Shown here piece by piece: positions 59,301 through 63,621 of a stretch of 64,000 nt of DNA (within the stretch, counting starts at the first letter, position 1; each line of letters opens with the position of its first letter). The notes below the pieces were generated by a model, which was not told the origin of the DNA, did no database searches, and saw only the letters and a program-made list of their open reading frames with translations. The translations under genes and the position numbers were made by a program. The DNA is taken from the NCBI GenBank assembly GCA_028554645.1, contig JAQOOI010000061.1:248001-312000 (forward strand). The letters run 5' to 3'. The stretch comes from Omphalotus guepiniiformis (Eukaryota; Basidiomycota; Agaricomycetes; Agaricales; Omphalotaceae).

Positions 59301-62300
59301 AGCGAAGCCTGGAAGCTCGACATTATGTATGTAATAGTCACTACTACATACCTCGGTGTGACTAAGGCATTGAGCTTCATACTTCATGAGCAGCAAGCTA
59401 TGGTAGATTACTTATTATGTATGTACCTATATCATATTCTTTAGCCCTTGTAGTTGCGGAAAATGAACGCGCCGCCATTCTATTCTCGGCGCTAATTTGG
59501 CGCTTACTGAAATACGGTGATATGATTGGCTAACGAGTCGCGGGCCGGTCTTCCGAGTATTCGAGTTCGACGTCGAAGGCGACGAATACGTGTTCTCCCG
59601 CAATATCTTCTATAAGTAACTATATAAGGAGTATCTATAGATGCCTCTCATGAGATTCTGAAGTTCTGCAGGTGTACTATGAAGATTCCATTCAGTTGTT
59701 CTCATTTGAACCTAAAGGTGCTCGAGTTCTCTATATGCCTCATACATGTGGTATCCAAAATGTTAAAAGTTGCTCCAAACTGCTTGAAACCAAGGTACTC
59801 TACTCATAGACCAAATACACCAAGTGCTTTTTCTTAGAATTGTCTTGATCTTTTTTGATGGGTCAAAAACCATGGAAAATAGCTCAATACTTACACATCA
59901 TAGACCAGCATACAAGTACATGAGGGTGCTGTGACTTTTTATATAGCATAATAGTGCATATACACCCCCCAATGAGCACTCACTATGCCCTCATACCTCA
60001 ATACAAGGTCCCTAGAATTTTGAGACCACTTTTGGTGTATCCAGAGATATACTCAGTCATTTCTAAAGGAATAGGGATGTAAAAAATCAAGAAAATCAGG
60101 GTATATATAAGGAGTATATTTGCATAATTGCTAAGGGATAATGTAACATGAAGGGCGAGGAAGCTACAATTTCCACCAAAGTACGCGGGGGTCAGGAGGA
60201 GAAGAGGTGATATATAAGGCAAGTATCTGACAAATACTTGAACACGTGCTAAAGACCTTCCATATTTGTATTCGGAGTTCAACACCTCGATTCTCACTGG
60301 TTTAACTTTTATATTATCTTGCTTTTATGTTTTATTTGAATGCTTCAGACATAAATTTATGTTAGTACTCATATCAGTACTCAAGTCTCAGCAGAATGAG
60401 TATTAGATAATTATATATATCATTATTTCATAGCAGTGGATAGCCGAGAGAGGAAAGTGGCGGGAAGGCTAGGGAAAAGTCAGGAAAACCACGAAAACTC
60501 ACGAAGTACACAGGGAGGGCTATAGCGAGGTAATAGCGAGGCAGCCCGATCTCTAGATCCGGGTCTAGTTAGACGTGGTATCCGGCCCGAGCAACCACGT
60601 CTAATTTGATGCGGTTGTTGGGACGATCAGGTGGTGTGGTGTCATGTGTGAGGAGGCTCCTGTGTCTACGTTCCAGCGATAGTCACTCGCTTTCGTTGCC
60701 GTTTCCTCCACTGCCACATTTGCCTTCCCTTTTGATTTCGCTACTCGCTGCTGGTCACGGCGGCGTGACGACTCTTTCGTGTAACAATCATCCTCAACAT
60801 GACCTAGGCGCTTACACCAGCTGTATTTCGAACCGGACGGGCTCGAGAACGGCACACTGATGAAAGGCTTTGGTCCAGCAGTTGGAGGAGCATGTCGGGC
60901 TGCAAGAGCAGCTACCATAGCTTCCTGCGAGTCTGCCTGTTGTTGCTTGTTGTGAAAAGCCATCTTCAATGCTTCTAGATCTAATGTATCAAGGATAATG
61001 AGAGATGACACGAAATTCTCGTAGTCAGGAGGGAGTGAGTGGATTAGCGCCATCGCTTCTAGTTCATCTAGGAGATCATGCAGGTCATAGAGTGGTCGTG
61101 GTTCTTCGCCAGATTTTGCTGGGCGGACACCAGTGGGAATGAGGTCACGAACATGTTTGATGGCCTGAGAGACTCGGCCAGTCAGGGTCACAAGGGTCTC
61201 GTCATCTTCCTTTCGGATGGAGAAAACACTATTCAGGGCAGTGAAGCGGCCACCCGGTTTCTTCTGCCTATGAACATCGGCCAGTTTGTTCCAGATTTCA
61301 GCCGGGTTGTCGCCGATGTTGTTTATGTGAGCCTTCTGTGACTCGTCAATGGCTAAACGGAGATAACCGCATGCCTGTTCCCTTTCCCTGTTCCAGATCT
61401 TAAGTTCGTTCCTCTCTTGCGGAGTAGTTTTATTAGGGTCTTTAGGTACAGGCTCTGTTTCTTGCCCTGTTACATGGCACCAGATGCCTTGTGTCTGAAG
61501 GTATGACTTTATTGAGACACTCCATGAAGCGTAGTTTGTTGCACTGAGGTTGTCAAAACCTTTTCGAGAGAACGAGTCAGATGACATGTCGATTATGGAA
61601 TTTTCTGATGTGTGGTTGCCTTTTGGGGGCACGAGCGATTGGTGTCGACGCGTGAAGGAAAAAAAAATGAACGGGGTCTGGAAGTTCGATGGTCAGTCAA
61701 CTTCTAGGGCACGGGGCCCATAACCTATTGGAACTGGGCACGAAGGTCAAAAGCTAATATTAATGAGAATATAGTGTACTATACATACCTGGGCACGAAG
61801 GTCAAAAGCTGAGAGACTTTTGACCTTCGAGCACCAGATTAAACAAACAATACATAAGCTATACAATACAGGTCGTTGCTACGGTCGTCTTCCAACAGAA
61901 TATCCAGGAGAGAAACTGGGTAACTTACCGATGGAGAACCTAGAAAGGAACACTTCGTCAAAGGTTATAACTCTGTTAGTGGTGAGAAATAGAACACCAT
62001 TATGGTATTCCAGAACTCGAAGAGCGACTGAGACGAGAGAGTTTCTTTCAATCTAGATGTCCCGTGAGTCACTGAGGTGGAGATCACTTCGTGGTATTTG
62101 AAAATACAGCAAACCTCGTGAAGACTTCTTTGTTCAAGAAACACCTATGAAGAACAGGATGCACTAGATAAATATCGGAGAAACAAGTAACGTACATCAG
62201 CTTTGTCAATCAAAAGGACTGCATCCCAAGCAGTGGCGAGCTAGGAAGAAACCTTGTGAGTATTGTTCTACAGCGAGTAACACACCATCCTTACTAGTAA

Positions 62301-63621
62301 AACATCCTCGAGTCTACTTTCGAGAGACGAAGGCCTCGTCGAGAGCTCGGATGAGCCCACCATGTACAAAGGGTGTTGGAGATTTTCAGCTACCGCTTCA
62401 GCAGTCAAAGTTTTTCCTGTAGGAACCAATATCACGGCGTCAAGCGATAATCAACATATGCTTCCTTAATGAACATTACTCACCAGTTCCAGGTGGACCA
62501 TGCAGGGCAGCAATCTAGAAACAATGCTCACCTCGGAAACGTGAGCCCAAGGGCAAAGTTACACTTACCAGTCCACCTCCTTTGCCTGAAATCACATCAC
62601 CAATTATTTTGGAAGAAGAATTATTATTCTTGGTAACTTCCACCAATCCTTTGATCAACACCTGCAGAACAAGAACATCAGCAAAACAATGTCTTTAGAA
62701 CAAGCAAAGAATGAGGTCTTGCCTTGACATCTTTGTCCAAGACCAAATGATCCCAAGCACCATCATCGAATGTAACCGGCTCAAGTTTATCAACGAAAAA
62801 GTGTGACCACTCCTTCGAAGCTAGATTGAAACCATATACTGTTGATGGTAGACGTTCAAGGTGACACGGAGCAATTTCAGGGATTTCTTCATCTCTATGA
62901 TCAACTCTATCAGTATGCCAGTAAAATTGAGTTGCTGTTTATACCACTCAACGGTTCCCTGGTGTAGCCGCCTTTTTCATCAAAGGCAATCCTATCAATC
63001 ATGACGTGACTCTGTAAAAAGTGTGAGCCCAGTTGCTTGAAATAGACAGAGATAGTGGTATTACCCCCTCATCTGCAAGATGTATTAGAGTTGCAGATAG
63101 GACAGTGTTGTGAGGATGACTTACAAAGTCTGTGGTGTACACCAGAGAGCGCAACATAACGTTCTCCGCGAGCTAAAGCCACGAGAATCAGAACAGTATC
63201 TCACAAAGCCAGTCCTCGGTCCTCAACACACCTTGTAGCATCTTCCGTACCTCGTCCGTCATATGATGGATAGGCAAGTCCGTCAGCAAACGGTCTCCCT
63301 AGAGGTGACAACGTAAGTGCATGGCCGCAAAGGAATGAATGCACACGAAAAAGTTACTGACCTCAAAGTAAGGAATCTTTATCTCCAGTTTATAGATAAC
63401 ATAATTATGTCCATCCCAGATGCGGCCATTACCACAGACAAGAAAGTATTTCGAGTAGTCGAAGCTATACAGCATCCGGAGAAATAAGATGTCAGAGAAG
63501 ATGTAAGTGCAGGGGTGAAGACTGACCAATACTCTCGTGCAGTTACTTTGAAAGCAACCTGTTCAACCGATGTAGTGACTATGAAATGAACGAGAGAGAT
63601 ACTCAAATGAGCACAATCCAA
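23337..63621 (-). CDS. AAA+ ATPase gene split by a 38-kb transposon nest in an intron
   Basis: This is a fungal AAA+ ATPase with an N-terminal DUF7025-like region. The 5' part (63621 to 61929) encodes [10 protein letters not shown], then [20 protein letters not shown]. Walker A is [18 protein letters not shown], split by an intron near 62485. [13 protein letters not shown] segment and a Walker B-like VLLIDKAD near 62205 follow. Then come [24 protein letters not shown], the sensor-1 segment LFLTTNRV and [11 protein letters not shown]. The donor GTAAGT begins at 61928. The next exon starts at 23849 after TACCACAG and continues [40 protein letters not shown] and [19 protein letters not shown] to TGA 23337-23339. 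The split codon (G plus CT) restores Ala. The glutamate expected after the Walker B Asp is Lys. The N-terminus is unresolved beyond 63621. Whether the gene is still expressed is unknown. Confidence 0.85.
23880..24051 (-). repeat. Copia 3' LTR with perfect hairpin
   Basis: This 172-bp LTR matches 61726-61897 with about two differences (GT versus AA within AAACAAAC..TACATAAG). It contains a 13-bp perfect inverted repeat at 23950-23983 (CGAAGGTCAAAAG, loop of 8, then its complement). A direct repeat of GGGCACGAAGGTCAAAAGCT also occurs twice. Confidence 0.92.
24086..24226 (-). CDS. Copia pol C-terminal tail
   Basis: These are the last about 47 codons of Copia RNase H, cut from the rest by gypsy A. 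The sequence runs [18 protein letters not shown] then [16 protein letters not shown] and ends at TGA 24086-24088. It joins in frame with YYW at 30550 once gypsy A and one CCAAT are removed. The stop is followed by the polypurine tract and the LTR. Confidence 0.9.
   Translation of the reverse strand, partial: LRDEVSNQRMKLVHCRTNKMPADLLTKSLARDRFWHLIPLFGFIRL
24232..24698 (-). repeat. Gypsy A 3' LTR
   Basis: This 467-bp LTR starts TGTTAGCGACC and ends TTCGTAACA on the plus strand. I saw no difference from the other LTR at 30078-30544. Confidence 0.95.
24710..28801 (-). CDS. Gypsy A pol: protease, RT, RNase H, integrase, chromodomain
   Basis: An open frame of 1363 codons overlaps gag by about 170 bases in the -1 frame. 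Its first codons are not a true start. Translation probably enters by frameshifting at GGGTTTT (28648-28654). In order: aspartic protease [12 protein letters not shown] (about residue 200); RT with [19 protein letters not shown] and YLDDILVF; RNase [15 protein letters not shown]; integrase zinc finger ([13 protein letters not shown] then CEKCQATK); catalytic core [15 protein letters not shown] and [15 protein letters not shown] chromodomain ([27 protein letters not shown]) sits near the C-terminus. All catalytic residues I would expect are present. Confidence 0.95.
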   Translation of the reverse strand: MLQLRTEGTHLAGLSSEAGSESEAGERAGGREERRTATELVLELVEIGYGFCQSSEVNTGPSELESEQSSVDHKDSNFHFVFNHPENKFASVSTKSDSKPVRERYPPNSPEWIAQRVREDESERAVGILRAWMPTCRAREASEETVAQIRSLDISEAITAVKSLKKNLRFVKGTKGRDLKLSVTIEDIESGKQIETSALLDSGATGSCVNKEFVERHGLTVKKLPVKMPVYNADGTLNEDGSIEGFIEVRLVMGDHAERIELAVTNLGKTDIFLGLDWLRRHNPNIDWNDSTLKFDRCPKKCGYIPYYLKPESDAEVRELEEGDRLFYLNWDGYLRSMNFGKGKKTESKADKYVNEYKDVFDEADFQNLPERRPWDHAIELKPDFTPVDCKVYPLNPSEQKVLDEFIKENLKSGRIRPSKSPMASPFFFVAKKDGKLRPVQDYRKLNEATIKNKYPLPLIQELIDKLKDSKVFSKMDVRWGYNNIRIKEGDEWKAAFRTNRGLFEPTVMFFGLTNSPATFQAFMNHILRDLINEGHVMVYLDDILVFTNTIEEHESIVKQVLDILRQHKLYLRPEKCEFETSNVEYLGVFVGNGQVRMDPKKVKAVKEWKIPGNKKEVQSFLGFCNFYRRFIRGFSQVAKPLSSLTGNSKWEWTEQQHQAFEELKSRIAEEVVLTIPRDHGQFRVEADSSDYANGAVLSQKIDGKWWPIAFRSRSLNETERNYEIYDKEMMAIMDSLADWRQYLMGAEESFEIYTDHQNLQYFKKPQKLNRRQARWITELSEYDFTLIHKPGKSMGKPDALSRMANHETGENDNANLVLLKPELFSINKLEMPEDEILDLIKKKSKVRDNLVNKALEGKDQGWVESSEGIVTWQDRIYVPIDNRLRGKIIGIHHDSVLAGHPGQFKTMELVTRNYWWPGITQDVRKYVKGCEKCQATKSHRTKPTGTLVPNEIPDGPWQTIGTDLIGELPEAGGFNAISVTVDHFTKRARLVPTHMSLTSEGMARIYRDRIFPIHGLPRKIIHDRGPQYHSKFMKELYQLLGIQGSFTTAYHPQSNGQTERINQEIEHYLRIFINQHQNDWHEWLPTAEFVLNDRVHSATKVSPFFADMGRHPYKGTAPVKKSSNPTAQEFAESMKKIREEVGSALTKAKADMARHYNKKRTASIEYKPKDKVWLEATNLTSDRPMKKLDDKRFGPFEVVEKVGATSYRLKIPKTWKRIHPVFNEVLLTPYHEPQFPEQPKNDRPPPVIEGKEPEFEVEEIVDSGKYRGGKFGYKVHWKGYSRHEQTWEPLANLTNAKEAIEDFHKKFPNKPRLRKLEIPISSFPTSLFRPMPKHDTYTEVVDQKKMPTEALAVKLGRWGHRA
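28630..29523 (-). CDS. Gypsy A gag with zinc knuckle
   Basis: A 297-residue structural protein starts at ATG 29523 ([19 protein letters not shown]). A helical capsid-like region contains [15 protein letters not shown] and [15 protein letters not shown]. One CCHC zinc knuckle ([14 protein letters not shown]) lies near the C-terminus. Gag ends at TGA 28630-28632. The last codons contain GGGTTTT, read G-GGT-TTT in the gag frame, the form expected for -1 frameshifting into pol. Confidence 0.95.
   Translation of the reverse strand: MSEIDTSRGKSLLNKPDNFTGVKSEFKNWRRRLFTYIRDKKNGITTDDERIDVAISFMNGKLVDGWVNNYYNTHFDQDNEKWQKDWAQFKQALNKAFLDSGLQRTAQEKVELLKQGAGTAEEYFQELEILLTEADYKKDDPYVVRLIEKGINEKTIDAIYTRDELPKVYDEWKDIVIKIDQLWRRRQEWRKNQNQNRPAFTPRRESPQQAAGSGDRRDATGTTFGGIGKPMDIDAARRNGQCFNCGQKGHISRDCPAKRGQRVRQVNVQEEEKKEEQPPSWFLNWLKSDTGFVRAQK
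28648..28654 (-). promoter_or_regulatory. Candidate -1 frameshift heptamer GGGTTTT
   Basis: On the minus strand the gag frame reads ACG GGT TTT GTC. G GGT TTT fits the X-XXY-YYZ slippery rule, and slipping back one base enters the long pol frame (GFCQSSEVN). The gag stop is about 16 bases downstream. The same heptamer is kept in gypsy B at 55403-55409. Confidence 0.7.
30065..30075 (-). promoter_or_regulatory. Gypsy A self-priming site (AGATCGAAGCT)
   Basis: Two bases inside the 5' LTR, the minus strand reads AGATCGAAGCT. Its perfect complement, AGCTTCGATCT, occurs in the LTR at 30219-30229, about 30 bases downstream of a TATATAAG box (30257-30264), where RNA should start. This matches Tf1-type self-priming, in which the RNA 5' end folds back on the primer-binding site. 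Confidence 0.75.
30078..30544 (-). repeat. Gypsy A 5' LTR
   Basis: This 467-bp LTR looks identical to 24232-24698. A TATATAAG box on the minus strand at 30257-30264 lies about 30 bases upstream of AGCTTCGATCT. Confidence 0.95.
30545..31021 (-). pseudogene. Copia RNase H fragment
   Basis: Copia RNase H contains [58 protein letters not shown] and [14 protein letters not shown]. It then runs into gypsy A at HLDLRYYW. It is shifted relative to the upstream RT frame by one base in a run of six A (30981-30986 on the plus strand as T). Confidence 0.9.
30975..32470 (-). pseudogene. Copia reverse transcriptase region, frameshifted
   Basis: This is an RVT_2-type reverse transcriptase. A Pro-rich linker ([12 protein letters not shown]) leads to [42 protein letters not shown] and [36 protein letters not shown] follows, after which the frame breaks by one base near 31465-31480. 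The downstream frame continues [15 protein letters not shown] with the catalytic YVDD, and LGVEIKRN. The coding sequence begins at the KDZ boundary near 32470. Together with the poly-A frameshift this rules out a functional polyprotein. Confidence 0.9.
32690..33790. repeat. KDZ left subterminal repeats (~151 bp) rich in TTATAATG
   Basis: Units of about 151 bp (for example CACCCCGATAA at 32911, 33062 and 33213) each hold two TTATAATG motifs. One follows TCATAGCCCCGCCC; the other follows TAGCCCCCGTACCAC. About twenty TTATAAT motifs lie between 32460 and 33780. The inner core ATTATAAT is palindromic. Candidate transposase-binding sites. Confidence 0.85.
34081..37994 (-). CDS. KDZ transposase with CxC cysteine cluster
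   Basis: This is a Kyakuja-Dileera-Zisupton transposase, a DDE-type DNA transposase family. The start is ATG 37994, or the more typical 37919 ([10 protein letters not shown]). The CxC module ([17 protein letters not shown], then CKSCLLCDH) lies near 37380-37470. Family landmarks follow: [84 protein letters not shown], and HCSGFDAI near 36365. Then come [14 protein letters not shown] near 36110, [12 protein letters not shown], and [14 protein letters not shown] near 35920. A long helical C-terminal region ends EDEDLEE at 34081. About eight introns are needed. One problem is a TGA at 36847-36849 in the frame of the exon starting [10 protein letters not shown], where the family usually has Arg. 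This copy may be inactive. Confidence 0.88.
37995..38187. promoter_or_regulatory. Shared divergent promoter, transposase and cargo
   Basis: This 193-bp interval lies between the minus-strand transposase and the plus-strand cargo. It holds two CATTATAATTCC copies (near 38029 and 38044) and a related CATTATGATTC near 38076. An ATATAAAG box near 38135 is placed about right for the gene starting at 38188. The motif resembles the subterminal TTATAAT repeats. Confidence 0.55.
38188..38842 (+). CDS. Cargo protein with RNase H1 N-terminal/viroplasmin-like module
   Basis: A four-exon gene starts at ATG 38188 ([19 protein letters not shown]). Introns of about 50-60 bp with GT-AG ends split it (donors near 38276, 38425 and 38603). 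The joined product is about 155 residues. After a low-complexity N-terminal half come CPHCHGS, then [16 protein letters not shown], then [20 protein letters not shown] and a tail ending QGFLMP. The [12 protein letters not shown] start followed by a GxSGxxxxxFP...A block is the pattern of the RNase H1 N-terminal hybrid-binding (caulimovirus viroplasmin-like) domain, which binds RNA:DNA hybrids. No catalytic RNase H domain follows. It is the first gene of the cargo and divergent from the transposase. A role in hybrid or R-loop binding is inference. Confidence 0.75.
38843..39659. other. Intergenic with a duplicated ~130-bp segment
   Basis: A segment around 39075-39205 (GCAATACTCATTTTG, then CAACTTGAAGAAAGACATG, ending near TGTGTATCGTGTACG) recurs around 39215-39360 with small changes. 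It may be transcript 3' flank copied in tandem. No gene was recognised. Confidence 0.6.
39660..40636 (+). CDS. Cargo protein, basic N-terminus, coiled-coil-like C-terminus
   Basis: ATG 39660 ([20 protein letters not shown]) opens a strongly basic region with a repeated [17 protein letters not shown] pattern, continued as [14 protein letters not shown] after introns. The last exon (from about 40245) is helical and acidic: [17 protein letters not shown], then [19 protein letters not shown] and [20 protein letters not shown]. It ends [11 protein letters not shown] at 40636. The architecture resembles a basic, helical family that I associate with Agaricomycete repeats, but I cannot name it. It could be a DNA-binding protein of the transposon. 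At least five short introns are implied. Confidence 0.6.
40834..41740 (+). CDS. Cargo hypothetical protein, basic head and acidic tail
   Basis: ATG 40834 (MPAERTS) splices over a roughly 57-bp T-rich intron into a very basic segment ([20 protein letters not shown]). Further introns lead to [20 protein letters not shown] and [20 protein letters not shown] (about 41225-41340). After an intron starting GTATATG near 41433 the product continues [19 protein letters not shown]. It ends with an acidic tail and [12 protein letters not shown] before TAG 41738-41740. The splice model keeps one frame throughout. No family is recognised; the charge pattern suggests a nuclear or nucleic-acid-binding protein. 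Confidence 0.55.
41811..42707 (+). CDS. Cargo hypothetical protein, Pro-rich C-terminus
   Basis: A possible 5' exon starts at ATG 41811 ([15 protein letters not shown]) with a hydrophobic stretch. The clear coding part is the open frame to 42707: [39 protein letters not shown], then a Ser/Pro-rich tail ([17 protein letters not shown]) ending RRTRAASI. Introns near 41930-42005 and 42276-42345 are likely, and I could not settle the joins. No family is recognised. Confidence 0.4.
42708..43111. other. Intergenic, short GACACCTTCCT tandem repeat
   Basis: Near 42880-42925 the 12-bp unit GACACCTTCCT(G) occurs three to four times. GTTTGACACCTT...GAGTCTCACTTCATGGACAC recurs near 42990. It lies between converging cargo genes. 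Confidence 0.6.
43112..43755 (-). CDS. Cargo protein with tandem RNase H1 N-terminal-like modules
   Basis: This gene runs on the minus strand, converging on the plus-strand cargo. The first module begins [18 protein letters not shown] near 43650-43700. After a short intron it continues [20 protein letters not shown], then [12 protein letters not shown]. The second module begins [17 protein letters not shown] near 43430. After an intron it continues [17 protein letters not shown] and [14 protein letters not shown]. The protein ends YHAAELR at 43112. Each module has a (W/Y)xVVxxGxxPGI(F/Y)xxW start and a later aromatic/FP-T..A..A(W) block, as in the RNase H1 hybrid-binding/viroplasmin fold. The start codon is uncertain (an ATG at 43773 is in a different frame unless an intron intervenes). 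No RNase H catalytic domain is present. Confidence 0.65.
43756..44111. other. Short divergent intergenic region
   Basis: This lies between the tandem-module gene (minus) and the gene at 44112 (plus). The CTGCAG-CTTGCTGA stretch occurs twice (near 43990 and 44041). It probably holds both promoters; no distinct box was identified. Confidence 0.45.
44112..46457 (+). CDS. Cargo protein, large Ser/Lys-rich nuclear-type hypothetical
   Basis: This is a multi-exon gene from ATG 44112 ([19 protein letters not shown]). Exon 1 ends at HQ before GTAAAA (44394); exon 2 resumes [16 protein letters not shown] helical block follows: [20 protein letters not shown], then [15 protein letters not shown] and [17 protein letters not shown] middle exon has [20 protein letters not shown], then [18 protein letters not shown]. 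After an acidic run ([16 protein letters not shown]) comes a long Ser/Thr/Pro region. Then there is an Asn/Pro-rich exon (joined as G|AT at about 45826). A Lys-rich tail with NLS-like patches ([25 protein letters not shown]) ends NTV at 46457. The exon-2 block with its Trp/Arg pattern loosely recalls a homeodomain-like helix; unverified. The family looks Agaricomycete-specific. Confidence 0.65.
46690..47135. repeat. KDZ right-side ~72-bp tandem repeat
   Basis: About five and a half copies of a roughly 72-bp unit (GTAATTGGGCAAGGGGGTAG, then AACCTGCACGGGAAGGC) run from about 46740 to 47120. Each unit contains TGTAATTG or TATAATTG. It ends at the gypsy B target site (AGCGA, 47136-47140). Confidence 0.85.
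47141..47592 (-). repeat. Gypsy B 3' LTR
   Basis: This 452-bp LTR starts TGTCAGCGACTC and ends TTCGTAACA. I saw no difference from 56813-57264. Confidence 0.95.
48615..49392. repeat. 11-bp minisatellite (R2)
   Basis: About 70 copies of the CTGTATACACC-type unit and its ACTCTGTATGC and CTGTATCCACC variants. A second short array at about 50370-50590 then flips orientation. Open frames across it are artefacts. Confidence 0.93.
49702..49839. mobile_element. CACTG MITE, orthologous to the one in R1
   Basis: This 138-bp element with TAG duplication (49699-49701 and 49840-49842) occupies the same site as the R1 MITE at 21191. It was present before the two copies separated. Confidence 0.85.
50071..50210. 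mobile_element. CACTG MITE, present only in R2
   Basis: This 140-bp element starts CACTGCAAGCAATTCA and ends GTTTGCAGTG, with TTA duplications (50068-50070 and 50211-50213). R1 has the empty site GTACATTAGGTG near 21550, so this insertion is younger than the R1/R2 split. Confidence 0.9.
51472..51987 (-). pseudogene. Gypsy B pol C-terminus with chromodomain
   Basis: This segment continues the integrase tail: [20 protein letters not shown], then the chromodomain [17 protein letters not shown] and [17 protein letters not shown]. An approximately 11-base deletion relative to gypsy A (near 51960) puts it out of frame with the upstream pol part. Confidence 0.92.
51896..53875 (-). pseudogene. Gypsy B RT end, RNase H and integrase
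   Basis: This runs from [18 protein letters not shown] through RNase H ([14 protein letters not shown]), the integrase zinc finger (CEKCQATK) and the core ([29 protein letters not shown]). It terminates early after the deletion. The upstream join is broken by an extra T at about 53880 (five T instead of four in gypsy A). Integrase here differs from gypsy A at many residues, while RT is nearly identical. Confidence 0.92.
53838..55556 (-). pseudogene. Gypsy B pol N-terminal part: protease and RT
   Basis: Protease [12 protein letters not shown] and RT up to YLDDILVF are present, then a frameshift at about 53880 ends the frame ([11 protein letters not shown]). It is nearly identical to gypsy A over this span. 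It overlaps gag in the -1 frame with the same GGGTTTT heptamer (55403-55409). Confidence 0.92.
55385..56278 (-). CDS. Gypsy B gag with zinc knuckle
   Basis: This 297-codon open frame from ATG 56278 ([19 protein letters not shown]) is nearly identical to gypsy A gag, including the CCHC knuckle [14 protein letters not shown]. It is open and could still supply Gag, unlike its pol. Confidence 0.93.
   Translation of the reverse strand: MSETETSRGKSLLNKPDNFTGVKSEFKNWRRRLFTYIRDKKNGITTDDERIDVAISFMNGKLVDGWVNNYYNTHFDQDNEKWQKDWAQFKQALNKAFLDSGLQRTAQEKVELLKQGAGTAEEYFQELEILLTEADYKKDDPYVVRLIEKGINEKTIDAIYTRDELPKVYDEWKDVVIKIDQLWRRRQEWRKNQNQNRPAFTPRRESPQNAAGSGDRRDATGTTFGGIGKPMDIDAARRNGQCFNCGQRGHISRDCPAKRGQRVRQVNVQEEEKKEEQPPSWFLNWLKSDTGFVRAQK
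56813..57264 (-). repeat. Gypsy B 5' LTR with adjacent self-priming site
   Basis: This 452-bp LTR contains AAGATCGAAGCTA (56961-56973), the complement of the site at 56799-56811 just outside the LTR. A TATATAAC box on the minus strand near 57000 lies about 30 bases upstream of the predicted RNA start. Confidence 0.93.
57265..57448. repeat. KDZ right terminal segment with TTATAAT motifs
   Basis: This short stretch between gypsy B and the Copia integrase has AATTATAATCC, AATTATAAAG, CATTATAATGG and CATTATAACG. It ends with the 18-bp inverted match to the left KDZ end. Confidence 0.7.
57449..58805 (-). pseudogene. Copia integrase fragment
   Basis: The reading frame covers [19 protein letters not shown], the GAG-pre-integrase zinc finger ([13 protein letters not shown], then CEPCIAGKQ) and the rve core ([53 protein letters not shown]). 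The catalytic D, D and E are all present. The downstream part [17 protein letters not shown] follows, and the fragment then meets the KDZ edge. Removing the long-TIR element joins it to the protease active site in gag-pol. Confidence 0.92.
58806..60633. mobile_element. Long-TIR DNA element, 1.83 kb, 8-bp duplication
   Basis: It starts CACCTGATCGTCCC and ends with the inverse. About 75 bp of near-perfect and roughly 190 bp of imperfect terminal inverted repeats follow, flanked by GTGTGGTG (58798-58805 and 60634-60641). It splits the Copia protease/integrase region. No transposase frame is visible; the interior is AT-rich and non-coding. Long TIRs with an 8-bp duplication fit MULE-like or KDZ/Zisupton-like better than typical short-TIR hAT elements. 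Confidence 0.88.
60634..61587 (-). pseudogene. Copia gag and protease start
   Basis: The first ATG is at 61587 ([19 protein letters not shown]); upstream in-frame codons start with GTG. The gag helical region ([20 protein letters not shown], then [20 protein letters not shown]) matches UBN2-type Copia gag. The zinc-knuckle remnant reads [14 protein letters not shown], with Tyr where the first Cys should be. The aspartic protease motif [13 protein letters not shown] is then cut by the long-TIR element. Confidence 0.9.
61712..61725 (-). promoter_or_regulatory. Copia primer-binding site, half-tRNA type
   Basis: Directly inside the 5' LTR the minus strand reads GGTTATGGGCCCCG. The plus strand CGGGGCCCATAACC resembles the anticodon stem-loop of initiator tRNA-Met (CAT anticodon), as used by Copia elements primed by a cleaved tRNA half. 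Confidence 0.6.
61726..61897 (-). repeat. Copia 5' LTR
   Basis: This 172-bp LTR pairs with 23880-24051 and is followed by the GAATA duplication. It has the same 13-bp hairpin. Confidence 0.93.

Larger units (their letters stand above)
23880..61897 (-). mobile_element. Ty1/Copia retrotransposon, 38 kb with nested insertions
   Basis: Two 172-bp LTRs (23880-24051 and 61726-61897) are flanked by GAATA (23875-23879 and 61898-61902). In element orientation the LTR runs TGTTGG...CCAATA. A polypurine tract (CGAGGGGGAG) abuts the 3' LTR, and a primer-binding site abuts the 5' LTR. Gene order on the minus strand is gag, protease, integrase, reverse transcriptase, RNase H, which is the Copia order. The element is interrupted by gypsy A in RNase H, by a KDZ element between integrase and reverse transcriptase, and by a long-TIR element in protease. 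It also carries two frameshifts, so it is dead. The LTRs differ at about two positions, suggesting a fairly recent insertion. Confidence 0.93.
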
